Below the pieces are notes generated by a model that saw only the letters and a list, made by a program, of their open reading frames with translations, had not been told where the DNA came from and did not search any database. DNA of 64,000 nucleotides, taken from positions 2,852,001 to 2,916,000 of the forward strand of contig NZ_LT593974.1 of NCBI RefSeq assembly GCF_900086985.1, written 5' to 3'. The DNA is from Halomonas sp. HL-93 (GTDB lineage: Bacteria; Pseudomonadota; Gammaproteobacteria; Pseudomonadales; Halomonadaceae). The position numbers and the translations under genes are program-made. Position 1 is the stretch's first letter; every line of letters begins with the position of its first letter. Shown here piece by piece: positions 33,136 to 42,838 of the stretch.

Positions 33136-34361
33136 ACGTTTTTCACTCCGAATTTATCGCCAAGGTGATGGGCGACGCTCGTCATGTCCTTGTCGCCACG
33201 GCCACTCAGGTTGACCACCATCAAGTGCTCACGGGGCAGACTGGGGGCGCGTTTAGCGACTTCTGCCAACGCATGGGCGGTTTCCAGGGCAGGAATGATG
33301 CCTTCCTTGCGGCAGCAAATCTGGAAGGCCTCCAGCGCCTCGTCATCGGTGGCCGAGACGTACTCGACCCGCTTCTGCTCATGCAACCAGGCGTGCTCGG
33401 GCCCGATGCCGGGGTAATCCAGCCCGGCGGAGATCGAGTGAGCGTCGGTAATCTGGCCGTCTTCGTTTTGCAGCAGGTAAGTGCGATTGCCGTGCAGCAC
33501 ACCCGGCGTGCCACCGTTCAGGCTGGCGGCGTGCAGGCCGCTTTTGACACCCTTGCCGCCCGCTTCCACACCGATCATGTGAACGTCCGGGTCATCCAGG
33601 AACGGGTAGAACAGCCCAATGGCGTTCGAGCCGCCGCCCACGCAGGCCACCAGCGAATCCGGCAGGCGGCCGTGCTTTTCCAGCATCTGGGCGCGGGTTT
33701 CGTGGCCGATTACTGCCTGGAAGTCACGCACCATAGCCGGGTACGGGTGCGGCCCGGCCACGGTGCCGATGATGTAGAAGGTGTCGTCGACGTTGGTGAC
33801 CCAGTCACGCAGCGCTTCGTTCATGGCATCCTTGAGCGTGCCGGTGCCGGAGGTGACAGGGACGATCTCCGCGCCCAGCAGCTTCATGCGGAACACGTTG
33901 GTCTGCTGGCGCTCGATGTCCGTCGTGCCCATGTAGATCACACACGGCAAACCAAACCGCGCTGCTACAGTGGCGGTGGCCACGCCGTGCATCCCCGCGC
34001 CGGTTTCGGCGATGATGCGCTTTTTGCCCATCTGCTTGGCCAGCAGCACCTGGCCGATGCAGTTGTTGATCTTGTGCGCGCCGGTGTGATTAAGCTCTTC
34101 GCGCTTGAGATAAATGCTCGCTCCGCCAAAGTGCTCGGTCAGCCGTTCGGCGAAGTAAAGCGGGCTGGGCCGCCCGACGTAGTCCCCTTGAAAATAGGCC
34201 AGTTGGCGCTGAAATTCTGGGTCGTTCTTGGCGGTGGTGTATTCGTCTTGTAGCTCCAGAATCAGCGGCATCAGGGTTTCGGCGACGAAGCGGCCGCCAA
34301 AGTTGCCAAATAACCCGTTGGCATCGGGCAGGCTCTGGGATACGTCTATAGGTTGATTCAT
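33132..34361 (-). CDS. trpB: tryptophan synthase beta chain
   Basis: PLP enzyme joining indole and serine. 409 residues. [21 protein letters not shown] at the N-terminus, the PLP Lys in [22 protein letters not shown], the catalytic Glu in [13 protein letters not shown] and the phosphate loop [13 protein letters not shown] are present. ATG 34361 is used, with GAGG 5 nt upstream; the codon before it is GTG. Forms an operon with trpA by a 4-nt overlap. The divergent LysR gene at 34468 probably regulates it, as TrpI does in pseudomonads. Confidence 0.98.
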   Translation of the reverse strand: MNQPIDVSQSLPDANGLFGNFGGRFVAETLMPLILELQDEYTTAKNDPEFQRQLAYFQGDYVGRPSPLYFAERLTEHFGGASIYLKREELNHTGAHKINNCIGQVLLAKQMGKKRIIAETGAGMHGVATATVAARFGLPCVIYMGTTDIERQQTNVFRMKLLGAEIVPVTSGTGTLKDAMNEALRDWVTNVDDTFYIIGTVAGPHPYPAMVRDFQAVIGHETRAQMLEKHGRLPDSLVACVGGGSNAIGLFYPFLDDPDVHMIGVEAGGKGVKSGLHAASLNGGTPGVLHGNRTYLLQNEDGQITDAHSISAGLDYPGIGPEHAWLHEQKRVEYVSATDDEALEAFQICCRKEGIIPALETAHALAEVAKRAPSLPREHLMVVNLSGRGDKDMTSVAHHLGDKFGVKNV

Positions 34362-34467
34362 CACGACCTCTGAATGCGTTATCGAACAATGCAGTCAAAG
34401 TAGCGCAAGCAGGCGAGGAGAAAAATCGATAAGATGTCATCAACCTGTGAGCTGGAGTCACATATCA

Positions 34468-35370
34468 ATGCACAATAGCCTGCCACCGCTTAGCGCCTTA
34501 CGCGCCTTCGAGGCCACTGCCCGGCTGGGCAGCGTGACCGCCGCGGCCGAGGAGCTGAGCGTTACACACGGCGCCGTTAGCCGCCAATTAAGAAGCCTGG
34601 ACGAGCATTTTGGCGTGGCGCTGTTTACCAAAGCGGGCCGTGGCATTGTGCTGACGCCCCACGGCGAGAAGCTGCAAAGCGGCCTGAGCGACGCCTTTGC
34701 CCAACTGCGTGATAGTTGCGCCGCGCTCAAACGTGATGTGGAGGAAGCGCCCTTCACCCTCGCCTGCCCCGGCAGCCTGCTGGCCCGCTGGTTAATTCCC
34801 AGGCTGGACCGCCTTCACCGTGACCTGCCTGACCTAAAGCTGAAAGTGGTGGTGAGTGACACCGAGCAGCCCGGCCAACAGACGGACGCCAGTGCCACCC
34901 TAGCGTTTTCCGAGCCGCCCTGGCCCGCAGGTGTTGAGGTATTCGAGCTGATGGAGGAGCAGATATGTGCGGTGGCAAGCCCGCCGCTGGCGGCCCAGTG
35001 CGATGCAACCAAGCCCGGCTCTCTACTTTCCAATAAGCTCTTGTATACATCTTCCCGCCCCCAGGCGTGGCCACAGTGGGCCGCTGCCAAAGGGCTGGCG
35101 CTGGAACAGCTTGAGTCGGCGCTAAGCAAAGGCCAGAGGTTCGATCACCTTTACTACTTGATGGAAGCGGCAGTGGCGGGTCTGGGTATCGCCATTGCGC
35201 CACGGCTATTGGTGGAAGACGACCTGAGAAGTGGCAGGTTGGTGGCCCCCTGGGGAAGTATCCAAACCCCTGCGCGCCTCTGCCTGTGGTTGCCCAGCCA
35301 AGCCGATAGCCGCCGCAGCGAGCCACTGGCAGAGTGGCTCAAGCAGGAGTTGGAGACTGACTGCTGCTAA
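34468..35370 (+). CDS. LysR-family regulator, TrpI-like
   Basis: 300 residues. N-terminal HNSLPPLSALRAFEATARLG and HTH VTAAAEELSVTHGAVSRQLRSLDEHFG mark the GcvA/TrpI branch. The start is ATG 34468 with GGAG upstream; the GTG at 34447 gives a doubtful extension. Divergent from trpBA with about 106 bp between, the arrangement in pseudomonads where TrpI plus indole-glycerol phosphate activates trpBA. The assignment to TrpI is inferred from position. Confidence 0.85.
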   Translation: MHNSLPPLSALRAFEATARLGSVTAAAEELSVTHGAVSRQLRSLDEHFGVALFTKAGRGIVLTPHGEKLQSGLSDAFAQLRDSCAALKRDVEEAPFTLACPGSLLARWLIPRLDRLHRDLPDLKLKVVVSDTEQPGQQTDASATLAFSEPPWPAGVEVFELMEEQICAVASPPLAAQCDATKPGSLLSNKLLYTSSRPQAWPQWAAAKGLALEQLESALSKGQRFDHLYYLMEAAVAGLGIAIAPRLLVEDDLRSGRLVAPWGSIQTPARLCLWLPSQADSRRSEPLAEWLKQELETDCC

Positions 35371-35390
35371 TATGACTGCTTGATCAACGT

Positions 35391-36290
35391 TTATTTCGCG
35401 CAAAGGATGCGTGCTATTTGCTCACGCACCCAACGATGTGCACTGTGACCATGATTACGCTCATGCCACACCATACCGACTTTGAATCCCAGTGATTTAA
35501 TGGGGGATTCAACAATTTTAAGGTCGGAACGTTGGGCAACTAAACGCCATGGCACCAGTGCCACAAAACGCGAGTGAGCAACAATCTCAGGGATGAACAG
35601 GAATGAAGATGTCGACAGAACAACATTGCGCCTATAACCCAATGTTTTTAAGACCTGATCCACCTGAGTGGAAAAATCGCCCCCGCTGAGCGAAACGATT
35701 ACGTGCTCAAGCTGGACATACTCTTCAATCGTCATTTCCTCACTTAACTGTGAATGATTCCAGCATCCAACCAGCACATAGTTCTCATCATACAGCGGCC
35801 TGGTTCGTAAAACCTGGGGCGCCTCTTCAGGTGTCATGAGCGCAAGATCCACTTCACCCCGTGCCATTTGAGCTTCCAGCCTGGGTGGCTCCAGACTACG
35901 TAGGGCGATTCTAATGCCAGGTGCTTGTCGCCTAAACTCTTTCATGACCGCCAATCCCATGACCGCTTGAAGGTAATCGGTGCATGCAATCGTAATGGTC
36001 AGCGACGCTTGGGCAGGTTCAAAGTGCTGGTGCGTTATCAGTGTCTCTCGCACCTGATCCAGTGCAATACGTAGTGGGCTAAGTAACTCCAACGCTTTAG
36101 CGGTAGGCATCATCCCGCGGTGCGCCGGAATGAGCAGCGGGTCGTTGAACATATCCCTAAGGCGGCTCAGCTGAGCGCTGACGGCAGGCTGACTAAGATG
36201 CAAGCGTGCGGCGGCTCTCGTGACATTTTGCTCTTCAAGCAAAGCCTCTAAGGTCACCAACAAATTAAGATCCAGCCTTTTAGTATCCAT
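35391..36290 (-). CDS. LysR-family transcriptional regulator (NodD/LeuO branch)
   Basis: 299 residues. KRLDLNLLVTLEALLEEQNVTRAAARLHLSQPAVSAQLSRLRDMFNDPLLI is typical of the LysR branch that begins with D-LNLL. A substrate domain follows from about residue 95. Divergent from an NAD(P)H-quinone-reductase gene; ATAGT-N10-ACTAT lies just upstream of its start as a possible binding site. It converges on the trpBA regulator with 20 bp between stops. Confidence 0.92.
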   Translation of the reverse strand: MDTKRLDLNLLVTLEALLEEQNVTRAAARLHLSQPAVSAQLSRLRDMFNDPLLIPAHRGMMPTAKALELLSPLRIALDQVRETLITHQHFEPAQASLTITIACTDYLQAVMGLAVMKEFRRQAPGIRIALRSLEPPRLEAQMARGEVDLALMTPEEAPQVLRTRPLYDENYVLVGCWNHSQLSEEMTIEEYVQLEHVIVSLSGGDFSTQVDQVLKTLGYRRNVVLSTSSFLFIPEIVAHSRFVALVPWRLVAQRSDLKIVESPIKSLGFKVGMVWHERNHGHSAHRWVREQIARILCAK

Positions 36291-36297
36291 ATTTTAT

Positions 36298-36317
36298 ATA
36301 GTAGATCATAAAACTAT
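36298..36317. promoter_or_regulatory. candidate LysR-type operator
   Basis: ATAGT-N10-ACTAT dyad in an AT-rich stretch between the divergent LysR and quinone reductase genes, 7 bp from the LysR start codon. It fits the T-N11-A type of LysR box but is unproved. Confidence 0.35.
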
Positions 36318-36394
36318 TAATTTCATTGATAGCTTATTCTTGCCCACAATCTCTAGCGTATCCACTAAGTAAATTCGCCTGTAGGAGCATTAGA

Positions 36395-37165
36395 GTGTCC
36401 AAAACCATATTAATTGTGTATGCGCACCCAGAGCCCACATCATTGACCCGTCGGTTCGTAACTGAAACGGTACAAATACTGGAGCAACAAGGCCAAACCG
36501 TGCTGCAATCAGACCTATATGGCATGGGCTGGAAAGCGACGTTTGATGAGCACGATTTCCCCAACCGTATAAACATTGACCGGCTAGGCTTTATTCAAGA
36601 GTCGCAGCACGCCTATGCCACTCACCAGCAGACGCAGGATGTCGCCGCAGAGCAGGACAAGCTGCTTGCCGCCGATGCCGTCATATTCCACTTTCCTTTG
36701 TGGTGGTTTGGTATGCCCGCCATTCTCAAAGGCTGGATAGACCGGGTGTACGCCTATGGATTTGCTTACGGATACAAAGGTGAAGGCAATCGTTATCGCT
36801 ATGGAGACGGTATTCTCAAAGGCAAACGAGCGTTACTGTCGGTAATGGTGGGTGGCCCAGCAGAGGACTATTCACCCAGAGGTATTAATGGCCCCTTGGA
36901 GGAATTGCTATTTCCCATCACCCACGGCGCCCTGTTTTTTCCGGGTATGGATGTACTGCCGACCCATGCCGTGTATGGCACTGGGAAACTATCTAAAGCC
37001 AGCGTAGCGAAGGAGCTAGCTGCTTGGCATCTACGCCTCGAAAATCTTTTTAATGAACCCCCTATTCCATTCAGGCGGCAAAATGGTGGGGAGTACCAGC
37101 AAAATATACTCGCTGACCATATTGCTGTGGGGAAAGAGGGACTAACCGTCCACATCGACCATTAG
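36395..37165 (+). CDS. NAD(P)H:quinone oxidoreductase, flavodoxin-like (MdaB/NQO family)
   Basis: 256 residues from GTG 36395, with GGAG 7 nt upstream. The same frame runs back to 36326 but that extension is not family-like. SKTILIVYAHPEPTSLTRRFV is the flavin-binding N-terminus. Further on, DAVIFHFPLWWFGMPAILKGWIDRVYAYGFAYG is the NQO1-type active-site block. Reduces quinones by two electrons with FAD. The divergent LysR gene probably controls it in response to quinones or oxidants, as inferred from layout. Confidence 0.93.
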   Translation: MSKTILIVYAHPEPTSLTRRFVTETVQILEQQGQTVLQSDLYGMGWKATFDEHDFPNRINIDRLGFIQESQHAYATHQQTQDVAAEQDKLLAADAVIFHFPLWWFGMPAILKGWIDRVYAYGFAYGYKGEGNRYRYGDGILKGKRALLSVMVGGPAEDYSPRGINGPLEELLFPITHGALFFPGMDVLPTHAVYGTGKLSKASVAKELAAWHLRLENLFNEPPIPFRRQNGGEYQQNILADHIAVGKEGLTVHIDH

Positions 37166-37257
37166 CCATTTTTTTAGACAGCAACACCATAAAGACAAAG
37201 CATTCATAGCTGTACGATGTTGCCAACACGTGCAGCTTTGGAATCGAGGCGAAGCCG

Positions 37258-37277
37258 CAGCGATAAAGCTATCGCTG
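37258..37277. repeat. inverted repeat between a reductase and a LysR gene
   Basis: CAGCGATA-AAGC-TATCGCTG, a perfect 8-bp stem in the 169-bp gap between two converging genes. It may be a weak bidirectional terminator; it has no T-run. The rest of the gap shows nothing. Confidence 0.3.
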
Positions 37278-37334
37278 TGCTTAACCTTTATAGGGGCATT
37301 TCGGTATAGTTAAAGTGAAGACTTAGTGACTATA

Positions 37335-38225
37335 TCACCCACTCAAGCGATCGCGGTTACTGGCCACCAGCTCAGTCAGAAAATCCGCCACGGCACGGGT
37401 ACGGGCTGATTGGGTGAGATCCGTCTGGATGACGAGATAGATGGGCTGATCCACGCCGATATCGGACTCGATGCAGACGAGCTCAGCCTCCAGCGCCAGA
37501 AAGTGCGGCAGCACCGCGATCCCCAGCCCCGCTTTGGCCGCTGCTAGCTGGGTCGCCAATGATGTGGTGGTCAGTGCTGGTTCACGACCTCGTAGAACCC
37601 GTTCAACCCACTGGGCGGCAGGTAAGTGCGCTTGCGTATCGCCCCAGGTGATAAAGGCATCCGTGTCGTAATCGCCTGCGTCACGATGAGCCTTGCGCTG
37701 CGCTACATAGTCGGGGCTCGCGTAAAGCCCGAAACCCAGCATACCCAAGCGTCGAAGGGTGACATTGCCCCGCTCGGGCTTAACCATTCTAAGTGCCAAA
37801 TCGGCGTCGCGACGGTGCAGATTGACGGTCGTGATATCGGTCACTAGTTCAAGCGTGATGCCGGGGTACCGCGCATGAAATTGCGGCAATGCGGACAGAA
37901 TCAGCGCCGTGGCCAGGTTTTCAGCGGTCGCTAAACGCACTCTGCCGCTCAGTTGCGCAGCATTGGAAACCCCGCTGGAAAAGGCCGCCGCTGCAGCCTC
38001 CAAGGCTTCGGCTTTCTCGATTAGCCCCGCTCCCTCCTCGGTAAGCTGATAGCCCGATTGCTGGCGTACAAACAGCGGCAGCTTTAAAGCGTTTTCCAGC
38101 CGTTCGATACGCCGGGAGAGCGTGGCGATGCCCAGGTTCAGCTCGGCGGCGGCACCACTCAGCGTGCCGTGACGGGCCACTGCCAGAAAGGTGCGCGTGT
38201 CGTCCCATACCCAGCCACGCGGCAT
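37335..38225 (-). CDS. LysR-family transcriptional regulator
   Basis: About 296 residues from ATG 38225; frames open back to 38312 and an ATG at 38276 is also possible. DDTRTFLAVARHGTLSGAAAELNLGIATLSRRIERLENALKL is the HTH region. Substrate domain from about residue 90 follows the common two-lobe plan with RRDADLALRMVKPERGNVTLRRLG. Divergent from the aldo/keto reductase gene at 38339, its likely target. Confidence 0.92.
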   Translation of the reverse strand: MPRGWVWDDTRTFLAVARHGTLSGAAAELNLGIATLSRRIERLENALKLPLFVRQQSGYQLTEEGAGLIEKAEALEAAAAAFSSGVSNAAQLSGRVRLATAENLATALILSALPQFHARYPGITLELVTDITTVNLHRRDADLALRMVKPERGNVTLRRLGMLGFGLYASPDYVAQRKAHRDAGDYDTDAFITWGDTQAHLPAAQWVERVLRGREPALTTTSLATQLAAAKAGLGIAVLPHFLALEAELVCIESDIGVDQPIYLVIQTDLTQSARTRAVADFLTELVASNRDRLSG

Positions 38226-38338
38226 GTGTTTTTCATGATCGGAAATTGGCTTACCTAATTCGTTAATTTTTTTCATTACCGGATAATGCCACGCTGTGAC
38301 GGCGCCACTCAAGATCGCGTCATTACTGGAGAAACATC

Positions 38339-39322
38339 ATGCAAAAACGAACGCTAGGCAACGATCTAACCGTTTCCGCTATCGGCTTAGGCTGCATGGG
38401 GATGAGCGAGTTTTACGGCCCTCGGGACGACAGCGAGTCGCTGCGGGTATTAGCCCGGGCGGTAGAGCTGGGTCTCGACTTTTTCGACACGGCGGATATG
38501 TACGGACCGCACCATAACGAGGAGTTGATTGGCCGCTTTCTCGCCAGTCACAAGCCTAAGGTGCGTATTGCCACCAAGTTTGGCATTGTACGCAACCCTG
38601 GAGAATATCAACGTAGCCTGGACAGTAGCGCCCACTATGCCCAACAAGCCTGCGAGGCATCGCTGCGGCGGCTGGGCATCGAGCAAATCGATCTCTACTA
38701 CGTCCACCGCGTTAACCCGGACAACCCCATTGAAGAAACGATGGAAGGACTCGCCCAACTGGTGAAAGAGGGAAAAATTGCCCATATCGGCCTCTGCGAG
38801 GTCAGTGCAGAGACCCTTCGTAGAGCCCACGCTGTGCACCCGGTAACCGCGGTGCAAACCGAGTATTCGCTCTGGACGCGGGATGTCGAGCAAGATGTGC
38901 TGCCCACCTGTAAGGAACTCGGCATCGGCTTCGTGCCCTACTCGCCGCTGGGCCGTGGCTTTTTGACGGGAAAACTTCAAGAGAATGCCGACTTTGGCGA
39001 AGGTGATTTTCGCCCTAACCTGCCGCGCTTTTCTGAACAGGCCATGCATGCCAACCGCCAAATCGCCGACGTGATTGGTGACATGGCTACTCAAAAAGGC
39101 TGCACCCCAGCGCAGCTGTCGCTGGCCTGGCTGCTATCCAAAGGCGATAACATTGTGCCGATTCCAGGCACCAAGCGTCTGCGCTATCTTGAAGAAAATG
39201 TGGCAGCAGCGTCCATCACCCTAACCGCCGACGAGCAGCAACAGCTTGAAGCGGCCACCGAGCGCCTTCCGGTGACCGGTGAGCGTTATACGCCGGAAGG
39301 CATGAAGGGGGTTAACGCCTGA
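38339..39322 (+). CDS. aldo/keto reductase
   Basis: 327 residues. [28 protein letters not shown], the catalytic Asp-Tyr in [16 protein letters not shown], Lys in RIATKFG, and His in [23 protein letters not shown] are all in place; the NADPH-binding tail [16 protein letters not shown] ends the fold. Reduces aldehydes or ketones with NADPH. ATG has GGAG 7 nt upstream. Probably regulated by the divergent LysR gene. Specific substrate unknown. Confidence 0.95.
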   Translation: MQKRTLGNDLTVSAIGLGCMGMSEFYGPRDDSESLRVLARAVELGLDFFDTADMYGPHHNEELIGRFLASHKPKVRIATKFGIVRNPGEYQRSLDSSAHYAQQACEASLRRLGIEQIDLYYVHRVNPDNPIEETMEGLAQLVKEGKIAHIGLCEVSAETLRRAHAVHPVTAVQTEYSLWTRDVEQDVLPTCKELGIGFVPYSPLGRGFLTGKLQENADFGEGDFRPNLPRFSEQAMHANRQIADVIGDMATQKGCTPAQLSLAWLLSKGDNIVPIPGTKRLRYLEENVAAASITLTADEQQQLEAATERLPVTGERYTPEGMKGVNA

Positions 39323-39347
39323 GCGGCTGTGGCTCATTGAGAACGCA

Positions 39348-39974
39348 CTACTTGATAATCTCTTCAATCGACCGCTTTCCATCCAGCAAGGCGAACTCTT
39401 TGTTGGTAACACTGGATTGCAGTGCGTAGTGGAGCGCATGGGCGACATTGGCGCGGGAGATTTGATTGTCGCCTGCCTCGTCGATTGAGCTTGCGAACTG
39501 CTGGCTGGCGGCGTCATCCGTCAAACGCCCTGGCTTGAGAATCACGTAGGGCACGCCGCTGCTGCGCAGGTGGGCATCGGCGGCGAATTTTGCGGCCATG
39601 TAGGGGCGCAATTTTTCGGGCGCTTCCATGGGGTTCTCGGCGCGTATCGCGCTGATCATCAGGTAGCGGGAGAGCCCTTTATGCTTGGCGATATCGGCAG
39701 CACGAATGGCTCCATAAAGGTCGATCAACAGGGTTTTATCTGGCCCGGTGTGGGGCCCTGAACCGGCGGTGAATACTACCTGGTCACAGCCTTCAAAGGC
39801 GTGTGAGAAATCGTCTTCCAGGTCGGCAATCACGGTGTCGATGCCGCGCTCGTTAAACCACGGCACCTGCTTTTCGCTGCGAATCATTGCCTTGATGGGC
39901 GTACCTGCCTGCTGGGCCAACTCGCAAAACTGCTTGCCAATCTGTCCGTTCGCGCCAATCACTAGCGTGGTCAT
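39348..39974 (-). CDS. NAD(P)-binding atypical SDR protein
   Basis: 208 residues from ATG 39974, with AAGGAG upstream. MTTLVIGANGQIGKQFCELAQQ carries the Rossmann glycine motif. IDTVIADLEDDFSHAFEGCDQVVFTAGSG and YLMISAIRAENP are features of the atypical SDR5-like NAD(P)H-binding family. Its partner may be an oxidoreductase or sensor role; substrate unknown. Same strand as the sugar dehydrogenase gene upstream. Confidence 0.9.
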   Translation of the reverse strand: MTTLVIGANGQIGKQFCELAQQAGTPIKAMIRSEKQVPWFNERGIDTVIADLEDDFSHAFEGCDQVVFTAGSGPHTGPDKTLLIDLYGAIRAADIAKHKGLSRYLMISAIRAENPMEAPEKLRPYMAAKFAADAHLRSSGVPYVILKPGRLTDDAASQQFASSIDEAGDNQISRANVAHALHYALQSSVTNKEFALLDGKRSIEEIIK

Positions 39975-40043
39975 AACGTCTCCTTGTGAGTTGCTTCTAC
40001 AGACTAGGTGCTGGCAAAAAGACGACATTCAACCCGGGGTGAA

Positions 40044-41672
40044 TCATTCATTACCCGCCTCGGTTGCATGGGCGGGAGTCACCCGCAACAGCCTACCCTC
40101 GGGGCTGTCGGTGAGCAGGTAAATAGCGCCTTCCGGGCCTTCGCGCACGTCGCGGATGCGCTCATCCAGCTCGCCGAACAGCCCCTCTACGTCTTCGGCG
40201 CTGGTACCGTTGTCGGATACACGTACGCGACGCACTTCTTTATTCACCAATGCGCCGACCAGTAAGTCGCCTTGCCACTCGGGGAACATCTCCCCGGTGT
40301 AGCGCACCATGCCGGAAGGCGCGATGGAAGGTGTCCATTCCAGAACTGGAGACACGGTGCCTGGGTACTCTGTGAAAGGCGAAATCCGTGCGCCGGTGTA
40401 ATCCAATCCACCGGTCGCCAATGGCCAACCGTAGTTGCTACCTGCTTTGATAATATTGATTTCATCGCCACCGCGCGGGCCGTGCTCGTGGGCGAGCAGC
40501 CGCTGGTTATCGTCGTCAAACACCACCCCCTGCACATTGCGGTGGCCATAGCTGTAAATTTCCGGTCGGGCGCCGTCATGGGCTAACGCAAAGGGATTGT
40601 CACCGGGCGGGCTGCCATCCGGATTAAGACGCACAGTGCTGCCGATGTGGCTTCCCAGATTCTGTGCCTGCTCGCGGTAATCAAAGCCATCGCCTAGCGT
40701 CAGAATCAGCGTGCCATCCGCCAGCCAAGCCATGCGTCCGCCAAAGTGGGCAGCGCCCTGCTTGGCTGGTTGAGTGCGGAAGATTTCGCTGACGTCTTCC
40801 AGGCCGTTTTCCGCCAGCGTGCCCTTCGCGAGGCAGGTGTGGTTGGCATCAGTGTTGCCGCAGGCATAGCTAAGATACACTTGCTGGTCGTCTTCAAACT
40901 GCGGTGACACCCGCACATCGAATAAGCCCGCCTGGCCAGAAACAAATACGTCTGGCACACCGCTTAGCGATTCCACCACTGTTTCTCCTTTACCGCTTAA
41001 CAGCCTAAGCCGCCCTGGGCGCTCGGTGACCAGCATGCGCCCATCGGGCAGAAAGGCGAGCGACCAGGGATGTTCAAGCCCATCGGCAAGCGTTTCAATG
41101 TAATACGACCGGTCTTCCTGGGCCTCAACCGGTTGGCTCACACCGGGCAGTGCGGCGGCCAAGCTGCCAACCCCAAGAACCAGCGCCATACCGGAAAAGC
41201 CGCGCGGGCGCTTGGCGTATCCAGCCCGCCGGCGCAGCAGGGCAAACAGCCAACCCGCCACCCCTGCGGTTGCCAGCATGGCGATAAGCCCCGCGGTGCC
41301 GCGCGTGGCGGCAATCAAGGTGGGCGGCGGCGCCAGGGTGTTGACCAGCCATAGCGTCGCCCAAAGCCCAACGGCCGCACCGCCAGCGCATAACAGCGCC
41401 AGAAACCTGCCGCCCAGCCATCGGGAAAGCAGCACAGCCGCGGTTTGGGAAAAAACAAACCCCAATCCAAACAGCAGTGCATAAAGCGGCGCAAAGCTGG
41501 CGAGATCCTGAAGCGTAGTGGCCACACTTTGCTCCAGCGGAATCCTAACGCCCATCGTTCGAAGCGCGGCGAGATTAAACTGTGTTTGTACCACGCTACC
41601 CAGCACCACGCCCGTCAGCAGGGCAGCAATGAAATGGATAACGATGGGTACCACGCCTGTTGGTTTGGCCAT
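40044..41672 (-). CDS. PQQ-type sugar dehydrogenase with N-terminal membrane domain
   Basis: About 542 residues. The first 185 residues contain four or five membrane helices (VVPIVIHFIAALLTGVVLGSVV; FAPLYALLFGLGFVFSQTAAVLL; ALVLGVGSLAAALPGVSQ). The rest is a six-bladed propeller of the soluble glucose dehydrogenase/YliI type, with TLADGLEHPWSLAFLPDGRMLVTERPGRL, GSTVRLNPDGSPPGDNPF, SYGHRNVQGVVFD, EHGPRGGDEINIIKAGSNYGWP. PQQ-dependent oxidation of aldoses, probably periplasmic, electrons entering the membrane quinone pool through the fused anchor; the last point is inference. Usual members have only a signal peptide. Confidence 0.88.
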   Translation of the reverse strand: MAKPTGVVPIVIHFIAALLTGVVLGSVVQTQFNLAALRTMGVRIPLEQSVATTLQDLASFAPLYALLFGLGFVFSQTAAVLLSRWLGGRFLALLCAGGAAVGLWATLWLVNTLAPPPTLIAATRGTAGLIAMLATAGVAGWLFALLRRRAGYAKRPRGFSGMALVLGVGSLAAALPGVSQPVEAQEDRSYYIETLADGLEHPWSLAFLPDGRMLVTERPGRLRLLSGKGETVVESLSGVPDVFVSGQAGLFDVRVSPQFEDDQQVYLSYACGNTDANHTCLAKGTLAENGLEDVSEIFRTQPAKQGAAHFGGRMAWLADGTLILTLGDGFDYREQAQNLGSHIGSTVRLNPDGSPPGDNPFALAHDGARPEIYSYGHRNVQGVVFDDDNQRLLAHEHGPRGGDEINIIKAGSNYGWPLATGGLDYTGARISPFTEYPGTVSPVLEWTPSIAPSGMVRYTGEMFPEWQGDLLVGALVNKEVRRVRVSDNGTSAEDVEGLFGELDERIRDVREGPEGAIYLLTDSPEGRLLRVTPAHATEAGNE

Positions 41673-41863
41673 TTTAAATATCAACTTGCTTAAAAAGCGG
41701 TGCAGTTTAAGAACATTTCAAGATTAGCAGTTTCTGGGTAAACCCGTGAGATCAGCGACTTTTCTCTTCAGTTCAACACTCACTATGTTACATGCTGGCA
41801 ATTTGGAATAGCCACTGAAAACGGGTAGGGTTATTAAATGAACATTCAATAAAGGGAACTCCT

Positions 41864-42799
41864 ATGCAACGTCTTCCGCTTGCTACCGCTGTATCGCTGG
41901 GTCTTTTCGCTGGTGCTGCCACCACTGCGGCGATAGCAGACACATCGCCTCTGGAGCAGCAGCTAAAAGATCTGGAAGCGTTTCAAGTCATCGCCCACCG
42001 TGGTGCCAGCGGCCACGCGCCGGAAAGCACCATGGCGGCCTTCGAACAGGCTCATGAGTGGGGCGTCGATTACTTGGAGCTAGACGCTCAGATTACCTCG
42101 GACGGTGAGTTAGTGGTGTTTCACGATGACACCATTGACCGCACCAGTGACGGTGAAGGCGAAATTAATGATTACACCTTAGAAGAACTCAAAGCGCTGG
42201 ATACCGGCACCTGGTTTAACGACGAGAACCCCGATAGCGCCGACTCGGCCTTTGAAGGCGCGCAAATTCTCACATTGGATGAGCTCTTCGAGCGCTTTGG
42301 TCACGATGCCCGCTACTACATCGAGACCAAATCGCCCCAATTAAACCCAGGCCTGGAAGAAGCCCTGGTAGAAACGCTGGAAGAGTACGATATGGTCGAG
42401 AATGGCCGCGTGCTGGTGCAGTCCTTCGAGCAGGACAGCCTGTTAAAAGTGCAGGAATTAAATGACGATGTACCGCTGATCCAACTGGTGTGGTACTACC
42501 CAAGCGAAGAAGACGACTCACGCCTGGTGGAATGGACAGACGTGACCCCGGGGCCCGCCGAGATTACCGATGAAGACTTCCAGGAAGTGGCCGATTACGC
42601 AGTGGGTATTGGCACTAACGTCATCTACGAAGGCGAAGAGGTCATTGATGCCGACTTTGTTAAGCAAGCCCAGGACAACGGCCTGCCGGTGCATGTGTAT
42701 ACCGTCAATGAAACCGAAGAAATGGAGCGCCTGATGGAATGGGGGGTAAACGGCCTGTTCACCAACTACCCCGACCGCCTGCTTGATCTGGTCGAGTAG
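41864..42799 (+). CDS. periplasmic glycerophosphodiester phosphodiesterase
   Basis: 311 residues with a signal peptide (RLPLATAVSLGLFAGAATTAAIA). Catalytic loop IAHRGASGHAPESTMAAFEQAHEWG, metal-binding ELDAQITSDGELVVFHDDTIDRTSDGEG, EIN..., and YIETKSP are the GDPD core. Hydrolyses glycerophosphodiesters to glycerol-3-phosphate and alcohols in the periplasm. Acidic protein, as expected for an exported protein of a halophile. RBS AGGGAAC before ATG. Confidence 0.95.
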   Translation: MQRLPLATAVSLGLFAGAATTAAIADTSPLEQQLKDLEAFQVIAHRGASGHAPESTMAAFEQAHEWGVDYLELDAQITSDGELVVFHDDTIDRTSDGEGEINDYTLEELKALDTGTWFNDENPDSADSAFEGAQILTLDELFERFGHDARYYIETKSPQLNPGLEEALVETLEEYDMVENGRVLVQSFEQDSLLKVQELNDDVPLIQLVWYYPSEEDDSRLVEWTDVTPGPAEITDEDFQEVADYAVGIGTNVIYEGEEVIDADFVKQAQDNGLPVHVYTVNETEEMERLMEWGVNGLFTNYPDRLLDLVE

Positions 42800-42808
42800 C
42801 CCCCCATT

Positions 42809-42838
42809 GGCGGCGCCCCGCTTTAGCCGGGCGTCGCC
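42809..42838. terminator. bidirectional hairpin between converging genes
   Basis: GGCGGCGCCC...GGGCGTCGCC with one G-T mismatch and a 10-nt loop. It covers the last codons of the minus-strand membrane-protein gene and lies 10 bp after the GDPD stop. No clear T-run. Confidence 0.45.

Noticed and set aside
32317..34253. Long plus-strand frames opposite trpA and trpB
   Set aside because: Shadows of high-GC genes; composition rich in Gly, Val, His and Gln typical of antisense frames.
37258..37277. Hairpin at 37258 as a clear terminator
   Set aside because: Stem of 8 bp without T-run; listed only as an inverted repeat.
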